A DNA stretch of 64,000 nt from Marthasterias glacialis (Eukaryota > Echinodermata > Asteroidea > Forcipulatida > Asteriidae), in assembly GCA_911728455.2 (NCBI GenBank), contig OU452222.1, forward strand, positions 10,571,575 through 10,635,574. Direction: 5' to 3'. The notes beneath the pieces were generated by a model. It was not told the DNA's origin. It saw only the letters and a program-made list of their open reading frames with translations, and did no database searches. Of this stretch, positions 56,429 to 64,000 are shown in pieces. The translations under genes were made by a program, and so were the position numbers. The number at the start of each line of letters is the position of its first letter. The first letter of the stretch is position 1.

Positions 56429-59400
56429 CAGCAGTTCTCAAAATGAACAAGTCACAACCATGGATACCATGCAAGATTCAGCCAATCAGAGTACTGGAAA
56501 GATCAGGAGAGAACGCGGTAAGGGGGAGAGAATCGTCGAGAAAAACCTCTCAATTCTGTCTGTGAGGGACTCGGAGATGGACCTTCTTGGGTTGACCCTT
56601 GACCCCAAGGATATCCCTTCAAGTCAAAGTTCAACTTCAAGGGACGAACTGACTAACCAAGCAGCTGAAAATAACGATGTCTTGAAACAGAGGGAAAATA
56701 TTTCCTTGATTACCCCAAACCCTGAAGTGAGACCAAAGTCACGGAAGTGTTGTGGGGGTCATCCTTCAAGAGCTGAAGATGAAAACCACTCAAAAAGTCA
56801 GTCTCTAAATCAAGGCCTCTTGAATTCAAATAGGGGAATCACAGAAAAAACATTCCAAAATATCTCCCTCGATAGTGTGGAACCTTCCACTAATGACTGT
56901 AATAACTCTAATGAGTTGAGCACAGCAAGATCATCTCCTGGTGGCTTTGTAGACTCTTCCACTGTGCCGAAGGGTAGTTTTCAGCCTAATCATCAAGGTC
57001 AGGGATTGTTCAAGATACTTCTGCAGGACACTAATGAAGAGGAATTGGTTCTTGAAGGAGATAACAAGAGAGGTATTTCATTTTGGATAAAATTTACAAT
57101 AATAATTTTGATTATGAAAATTTTCCACATTTTCCAAGGAAAAAATGCAATTAAAGTTTATTAAAAAAACAAAAAAACTTTATTAATTTTTAAGTTTTTC
57201 CATCCACAATTGACAAATTGTCAAATTTTTGAAAAATCTTTAGTTGCCATGGCAACCAGTGATACATCAGGTGAAGATTTGACTCCGAGACCTCCTTCCG
57301 CCAATCAACCAGCCCCAAAGAAGAGGCGCAAGGCATCCCGGAAGACCCTGTGTGCTGACCCTTTTGCTAAGCTCCCAAAGGTCAGACTCCGGCCCACCGT
57401 CTGGATGGATGATGATGATGAAGAGTGGTCATTTGAGAGGCCTCGACGGGGCAAGAAGTCCGGGAAGTCTCCGAGGTTTGTGAGTCGCCAAGCAAGGCGC
57501 TTTGAGGATCCATTCAAGGAGCTGGCTTTTGTGGTGTTTGATAGTGCTGATGTGGATTGTGATAAGAGGCTGAGGCGAGCAGAGTTCACCTCGGTGAGTA
57601 TTTATCTTCATGAGCTGACCATTATTTACCGTCTTTTGAAACAATTCCTTTTGACACATTATACAAAGAAAACAAATGCAGGCCTGATACTTCACGAAGG
57701 CAACAAAGGCAATTGCCTCTGTTGGCCCCGGTCATTGCCTTGGTGCCTTTGAAATGTTCCAATAGAAATTTACAATTTCCTCACAGAGGTGCTCTTTGTC
57801 AAGAAGAAAATGCCTTGGTGTCCATGCCCTTTCAAGAACGAAGCAATCAGGCCTGCAAATGGATTGAGATATAGCGTCACAGGGACCAGTCATAAAGTTT
57901 AAGCTTAGAACAAGGACTTGCTCTAAGGTTCAAGATGCGGCAGCTCACAAAATTAAAGCAGAATGACAGCAGCTTGTTTATTGAGTTGTCTTAAGACTTT
58001 TAGATGTACAGTTAGATTCCTGATGCAGTTGTTACAGTTATAAAATTATTGATGTATTGCACTGAAGTGTGATCATTTGATAAGAAAATGAACACGTTTT
58101 TCTGTAAGATTTGAAAGCTTTGCATGGTAGAGATACAATCTAGTAAGGTTTGCAGTAACACCTTGTACATGAGCAGGATTTGAAACAATGCCTGGTGGAA
58201 ATACAATCTAGTAATGATTGAAATTTCTCAAGGGAAGAGATGGTTTTCCCAAGGAGAATAGGTTGAATTAAGCCCTTGACATTTAAAACATTTTTATCCA
58301 CTCATCTTTAATGTGTAACCAGTTTCATACCTCATTCAAAAAGCATCAAGAGTAGTGTTTTAATGAAAGTGTTTGCATCATGTGTAGGTTCTGAGGTCAC
58401 CATCGTTAGAACTAGAACTGTCTGCGGAAGACATAAGAAAACTGGAGAAAGATTGCAGTAACGGAAGGAAAGATACCAAGGTAATCACTGAAACAGAATC
58501 AGAGTTTTTTTAATGCATGCTTTAGACTACAAAAATGAACAGGTTTTGACTCATCTCAGACTCGTGTTTGAATTATAAGAAGATATAATGATTGAACTCA
58601 AAGCCTTCTCCTTTTTGTAGCAAAACTAGGAAAATTTGAATCCTATTTTCCACCTTCAAGAGGAATTGTGTGTAAATGCATCAAATCAAATCTTATAGTA
58701 AGATAAGGCCCTTTGGTCAGGAATTCACAGAGTGATCCCATGTTTTATACTATTTATAATATATTGCTGTGATCTGCTTTCTTCCTGATGTACACAGATC
58801 ATTTATTTGCTTTTATTGCCCCTGCCTGGCCCATTGGGACTTTTTGCCTCGGATTTATTGGGCAGTTTTCATGGCTGAATAACTAATTATAATAATAATA
58901 ATAATAATGTTAACAATAATCTCTGTTTTTATTGGGTTTTTTTTAATAGGATTTGCCTGTATCATTTGATGAGTTTCTCCCACTGGCAAAGTATTTGCTG
59001 ATGCTGTTCTACAACAAGCAGGATTCTAACTCAAGGGTAAGAGCTTTTGTCCCTCAAGACTTCAGCTATTCTTTTCACAATAGGTGTAAAGACTTAGAGT
59101 CAGAGCATATTTGTGAACCACATGAAATGTATGTAACTGTTATTTGATGCTCGTTCTCTACCAGAATGCCGAGGACTATTATTGTTTCCAGTTTACACAT
59201 TAGTTTTAGCCTTGTCACTTCAGGTACGCCGCCATTTTAGCATCCTTGTCCTCAATTTTGATCAACAAAATTCGCAATCATCACAGTTGTTCTCGGACTG
59301 ATTTGGGTTGACAGGATGCCATTGCATGAATTAAACTAGGGACTTCAACTTTGACAGTCTTATTTTCTCACAAGATGCTGAATTGTTATTCTCTGGATAT

Positions 59401-62400
59401 TTGAGGAAAAAAGAAAGAAAGGCAAGAAAGGAAAACGAGAAAATAGAATTAGCTAATGAAAACTGCTCACCAACCAAAATGACATATGGTATAAATGCAG
59501 TAAAATGGTTAATGGTCTCGTGTGTCTTGATATTTCAGAATCCTTGGAGCATACTTGATAAAGGGAAGGATTCACCACCCTACTACTTCAACAAACACAC
59601 GGGAACTGTCCGGTAAGTTGGACAACTTTACAGAAATCTGAAATATGCAGAGAAAAAATAATCTGGATCCCATAGCTTTTTTACTGCAGATGGTCTGCTG
59701 CAATAGCTGCAGTAGCACTGAACAAATTTATCATATTCGATGCATTTTCTAGCTTAAATTACTCTCTTTTTCATAAACTTTCTCTTTTTGTAGATGTTAA
59801 ATTTGCAACGGGAATAAAGAACATTACTCGTTTTTTACCCACATACACTGATGTGTGTTAAGCCTTTGGACATTTTTCACAGGACTCAGGAAAGCACAGA
59901 GTATACAGTGCTTCACACTCATCGGTGTATGGGTAAAACACAAATAATATTCTTTATCCCTGATGCAAATTTAACATCTACTAAATCATTGCGGTACCCG
60001 CTGCTAAAAGATAGGATTGAAACTGCCTCTTGCTACCAGGCAAGTTTGGTGGTCTAGTGGTACACAATGGCAAAGGTCGTGGATTCGAATCCAACCTGAG
60101 TAATATACTTGTGGGGTTTTTCACAGAACTTGGGAAAATACATGATTGCTTAACACACATCGGTGTGTGGGTGAACACAAATAATATTTCATTTTTGCTG
60201 TGCGAGATTGATTTATATTTTGACTCGCTTAAAGCTGTGTAGCTTGTTTAAGATTTGGGATGAAATTACCATTTTCCTAAAAATTTATGAAAGTTGTGTT
60301 ATTTTAAATTTTTGTTCATGTGCAAAAAACCAGGAAATCATGTTCTATTAAATTACAAACCGATTTGTCAATATTTTTGTCGTTGTGATTTATCCTCTTG
60401 CAGGTCAGACAGACCACTTGACTATGACAACCAGCCAGAGCTTTTTCTCTTTGAGGATGCCCTGAGGGATGCCATGGAAACGGCAGATATGGACAAAGAC
60501 GGCAAGATCAATCTCAATGATTTCATCAGAGTAAGTGTGTCACAGATGTTCATCGTAGATGAATTTTGAATACTTCACCTTTTGTGTTACTGTTAAAGCC
60601 AGATGCAGGCCTGATACTTCACGGAGGCAACAATAATAGTAATAATATTTAAAATTTATATTGCGCCCCTTACATACAAAATGATCAAAGGCGCAGAACA
60701 CATGTTAAAAAGCACAGAATGGAAGAAAAAGACAAAGAAAAAAGACTGGTCACCAGGCCAGTGCCCAAACCACAGTATGGGGATACGTCTGTCCCGCCAA
60801 CAGAGAACTAAAAGTTACTTATTACATAGGCCTATCCCTGCTGGCATCGGTAATGTTTTGACCTTTTCAGGAGACAGACGCCTCTAACCCTATCTTATGC
60901 TAAAAATCTAAACTAACTGGCAAGGCGACCATAGAAGAAAGACACACTAAAAAGCGGCTTTAAAAAGGTGGGTTTTTATAATACATTTAAAAGAGGCAAG
61001 TTTCTGCTCGCTACGTATATGAGACGGTAGTGCATTCCAAAGCTTAGGGGCGGCCACAGAAAAAGCTCTATCACCAAATGTAGTCAACATTTTACCAGAA
61101 GGATAATCCAAAAAAATCAAGTGCCTCCATTGCCCCTGATCATTGCCTTGGTGCCCTTGAAATGTTCCAATAGAAATTTACAATTTCCTCATAGAGGTGC
61201 CCTTTATCAAGAAGAAAATGCCTTGGTGCCCCTTGCCCTTTTAAGAACGAAGCATTCAGGCCTGCAGATGCTGAGGATCTTGGCTGAGGGTGAATGTACT
61301 GGTAACCTCTCCCCTTTTATATTTTTGCCATTTTTAATTGTAATTCTATTGGTAAGTTGCATTTTTATTGTTTTGACTGCATACCGCTAACATTTTGCTT
61401 GTTGGGTACGGTATAAAGTATTTTGTGTCTACATGTTTCCTATAAAGCATTTTGAGAACATGAATAAGGCGCTATAATTATTTGTATTATTTTTATTGTA
61501 TATATATTGTCTACATGTTTCCTATAAAGCATTTTGAGAACATGGATAAGGCGTTATTATTTTTTTTATTATTATTATTATATATATGCAAACATTGCTT
61601 ATGGCCTCACCTTTAGACCCTATCAGGAATCTTTATCAAAGGCCTTTGAGAAAGACTAATGCCTTTAAGAAAGACTAATGCCTTTGAGAAAGACTAATGC
61701 CTTTGAGAAAGACTAATGCCTTTGAGAAAGACTATGCTAGGGTGGAAATGTGAGGCCATAACTAACTTTTTCATTTATACCACACGTCATTTCGGTAGGT
61801 AAGCAGTTTGCAACATCTAATTTCCTTTTTGTCAGATGTATTGGCCCAACTCACCTCATCATCCCAATCTTGGTTGCACCATGTTGGGAGTCAGTGTCCC
61901 TCTGTGTTGTAAAGTGAAGTGCCCATTTTAGGCGACGCAATTTGATTCCCAAAATGGCGAGCGTGGCAGACAGTAGCTGCGTGTGACGTTGGTGCAAGGG
62001 GTCGATATATATAAATTGGTAGGAAGCAAAGAAAACTTGGCTGATGCCAGACTCAAACCCGCGACCTCTCAAATACCATTCGAGTGCCCCACCAACTGTT
62101 ATTTGACAAAGTATTGGCATTTCCAATTTTGACCATGCAACCAAAAATAAAAACGTAAACTTTTGACTTCTCCTGCCCCCCATAACACCCATGCGTGATT
62201 TTGTATCTGTCAACAATGTTAAAAATGTTGGGTTTTTTTTCTTCTTCTTTTTCAGATCATCAACTCAGAAGATTTTGGGCTCATTCTCACCAAAAGAGAC
62301 ATCACTGAAATCACAAAACATTTTAAAAAGTGAGTCGTCATTTACGGTATATTGTTTCTTGTGGTAATCAATCTAATACCTTCCTTGCCTATTAACTCTT

Positions 62401-62837
62401 TCAGTACTGCGTGCTGCTCACAGTGGCTTGATAAATTACTTCATGAGCCTGAATGCCATTGCATGCTGCTAAAAAAATCAACCAAATATTAAACAGTTCC
62501 ACTGCACATTAAATTCCGTAGTGAAAGAGTTAAATTCCAACATCTAAACTCTACTGGCATACAGTGTTCTCAATTTTTTAAAGCCCCTGCTTTGTTGAAA
62601 GTAGTGACAAATATCACACGGAATATTCTTGTGCCACATGTTTTAAGTTTCAAAATTGATTTGAGTGTAAGAATAACAAGTTAATGGTCTGTTGGTGAGA
62701 ATTTAACTTTTCCTTTTGGGTAATGTTTTTTTCTTTGTAGTGAAGCAGGCAAGGTTTCAAAGGTGTGTTACAGTGAATTTCTTCCTCTCGCCAAACGACT
62801 GATAGTATCTGTCTTCTCTGCTAGGGACCCAATGACG
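56382..62837 (+). CDS. Modular EF-hand / WW-like protein (3' end outside window)
   Basis: I do not recognise this gene by name. Exons: 56382-57072, 57244-57593, 58388-58480, 58950-59036, 59539-59612, 60404-60530, 62256-62329 and 62741-62837; the last donor (ACG|GTGAGC) leads off the window. The first exon encodes about 230 Ser/Asn-rich, probably disordered residues. Next come a basic nuclear-type patch (PKKRRKASRK) and an EF-hand loop DVDCDKRLRRAE with D1, D3, D5, L8 and E12. A helix pair ending EFLPLAKYLLMLFY follows, then the WW-like NPWSILDKGKDSPPYYFNK with TG. A second EF-hand, DMDKDGKINLND (all ligands present), ends in the same EFLPLAKRL motif. The second WW tryptophan is missing. Calcium binding is likely from the loops. 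The cell role is unknown; a cytoskeletal or ciliary one is only a guess. Confidence 0.75.
57684..57866. mobile_element. Short dispersed repeat, uninterrupted copy
   Basis: It runs from GCCTGATACTTCACGAAGGC, through CATTGCCTTGGTGCC and AATAGAAATTTACAATTTCC, to GAACGAAGCAATCAGGCCTG. It recurs, split by an insertion, at 60606-61265. The CAGGCCTG at both edges may mark the ends. Confidence 0.75.
58890..58917. repeat. (AAT)n microsatellite
   Basis: Seven or so AAT triplets lie about 40 bases before the acceptor of exon 58950-59036. Confidence 0.85.
59791..59980. mobile_element. 190-bp MITE with TAGATGTTAAATTTGCA ends
   Basis: The terminal 17 bases TAGATGTTAAATTTGCA and TGCAAATTTAACATCTA are perfect inverted repeats, continuing imperfectly through ACGGGAATAAAGAA. 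A one-sided copy lies at about 56053-56100, and its CACACATCGGTGTGTGGGT part recurs at 60150-60175. It lies in an intron of the EF-hand gene. Confidence 0.82.
60045..60190 (+). mobile_element. tRNA-like SINE head fused to MITE-like tail
   Basis: GGTGGTCTAGTGGTACACAA (A-box arm) and CGTGGATTCGAATCCAACC (B box) form a tRNA-like head. The tail (ACACATCGGTGTGTGGGTGA, then CACAAATAATATT) is the same as the inner part of the 190-bp MITE just upstream. Confidence 0.65.
60606..61265. mobile_element. Dispersed repeat split by a ~480-bp insertion
   Basis: The outer parts (60606-60634 and 61118-61265) match 57684-57866. Between them lies foreign DNA of about 480 bp that starts with AAT-rich sequence and a hairpin-like GCGCCCCTTACATACAAAAT with GATCAAAGGCGC. 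The inner DNA is not recognised; its ends show no clear inverted repeats. The order of events is clear: the outer repeat came first and was then interrupted. Confidence 0.7.
61643..61735. repeat. 19-bp tandem repeat, ~5 copies
   Basis: Units of CCTTTGAGAAAGACTAATG follow a TTATGGCCTCACCTTTAGAC motif that also occurs, diverged, at 24228-24275 together with a single GAGTCTTTCTCAAAGGC unit. Confidence 0.88.
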
Positions 62838-64000
62838 GTGAGCCTAACCCACTTATTTGTTTTAGAAAAGATCGACATAAAGCAAGACTGAAAAAATCAG
62901 TCGGAGTAAACATTACTTTTTAACAATACATCATTGAAATTTATTCAGATCCTCTGGTTTTCATGCACTAACCTGTTCTAATTGTATCTTGCTTTTGACA
63001 AAGCTATGAATAACAGTTTATGTTTTGTCATGGATTCACCGTCGAAGTCCGATGTCGTTTCCTCCCAAGGTCACGCTCACTTCCTTGACACTGGTCCACG
63101 CCACTTCCATAACAACGCATTCCATCGTACACTCAAATTGTCAGTATTCACAACTTAATTCACATAATTTATGTGCTTATTTGCATCTACATGTAGCAAA
63201 TTAAAATACGGTTGTAGGAAGACAACTTTCTCAGACAATAAGTTGACAGTTTTTCTTTTACGTTTTCTCTCATGATTCAAGCTTTTGTACCTTTAGGCTT
63301 AATTGCAGTTGAGCAGGATTTGTTAACAAACTAAAAAAAAAAGAGTTTTTTTTAAAGTAAATAAACAAAAAAAACCATTTTAGTTGTGTGTTACTTTTTT
63401 GAAAAGAACAAAACAAAATAATCCATGTTTTTCAAATGTTTTTGTTAGTCACTTACAGATGCTTTTGTTTTACCTGGTCAGGCAATTTATAAATGATCAA
63501 ATTCAAGCACAAGTTTCTGAAATGACCAGTTCATTAGAACCCTTACAGTCCCAAATCCTTCTGTATCCAATTCCCAAAATGAAGGATTGAGAAGGGCTGG
63601 GGCCGGTAGGCCCAAATAACACTTATCCCAGTGCAAAGTTTTCCAATCTTATCCAAGTCCAAACAGTTTGGTGTGGAGTGACATAGGAGAAGACTCCACA
63701 TCATTGCCACTCTGTTTTAACTTTTTCTTACTTTCTTATGTTTTATTCTATTACTGTTCTTGATTCTATTTGTACGCCTACTACTCTACATGTAACTATG
63801 TTGATAATGTGCTTTAATGTGGAATCAAAGTGAAGTGAATTGAAATTAAAATTGAAAAAAAAACAGAGGATATGGGAGGATTGAGGCAACATGCCAGCCA
63901 AACTGCCTGGTCTGTAAGGGTTTTAATCTTGCTGTTTGCCAGGACAGCTCAAGTATGTGATTTAAAGCTTATTGACACATAACTGTTCATTCATGAAAGC
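62838..64000 (+). other. Intron of the EF-hand gene running off the window
   Basis: No exon was identified after the donor at 62837. The sequence is AT-rich, with short A and T runs. The next coding exon is expected to start in phase 0 beyond the window. Confidence 0.5.

Overview
This is animal nuclear DNA: intron-split genes with GT-AG junctions, AT-rich non-coding sequence and many short transposon-derived repeats. The gene set (CTDP1, CENPL, GINS3, NDUFAF6, GOT2 and a secreted F-type lectin) and the dense tRNA-derived SINEs and MITEs point to a marine deuterostome invertebrate. An echinoderm, perhaps a sea star, is the best guess, but no sequence here proves the species.

Layout. 1-4.3 kb holds only repeats. 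4.3-9.9 kb (minus) is CTDP1/FCP1, the RNA polymerase II CTD phosphatase, in six exons. It shares a divergent promoter of about 330 bp with CENPL (plus, 10.2-19.2 kb), a constitutive-centromere protein; only its last exon is uncertain. CENPL meets GINS3 (minus, 19.3-20.8 kb, two exons) tail to tail. GINS3 is head to head with a five-exon gene (plus, 21.5-26.6 kb) for a secreted protein with a signal peptide, an F-type (fucolectin) domain and a PAN/apple domain. 26.7-30.1 kb is a repeat-filled gap. NDUFAF6 (minus, 30.2-38.0 kb, seven exons) and GOT2, mitochondrial aspartate aminotransferase (plus, 38.3-49.9 kb, ten exons), are head to head across 266 bp; both encode mitochondrial proteins. 50-56 kb is GOT2 3' flank and repeats. 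From about 56.3 kb to the window edge (plus) lies an unrecognised gene encoding tandem EF-hand modules and a WW-like segment; its 3' end is outside the window.

Mobile DNA. The introns and gaps hold three tRNA-derived SINE groups, a decayed LINE 3' end, an 800-bp terminal-inverted-repeat element present twice in opposite orientation, and roughly a dozen foldback/MITE elements. The clearest are two related elements with 9-bp target duplications, one a nearly perfect 124-bp palindrome and the other only 62 bp long.

The most interesting points are the lectin-PAN protein with shifted sugar-binding spacing, the modular EF-hand/WW-like gene, the 9-bp-TSD palindromic elements, and a CTCF-like core that recurs beside the head-to-head promoters. 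Exon boundaries were read by eye from splice consensus and reading frame, so errors of a base or two are possible.
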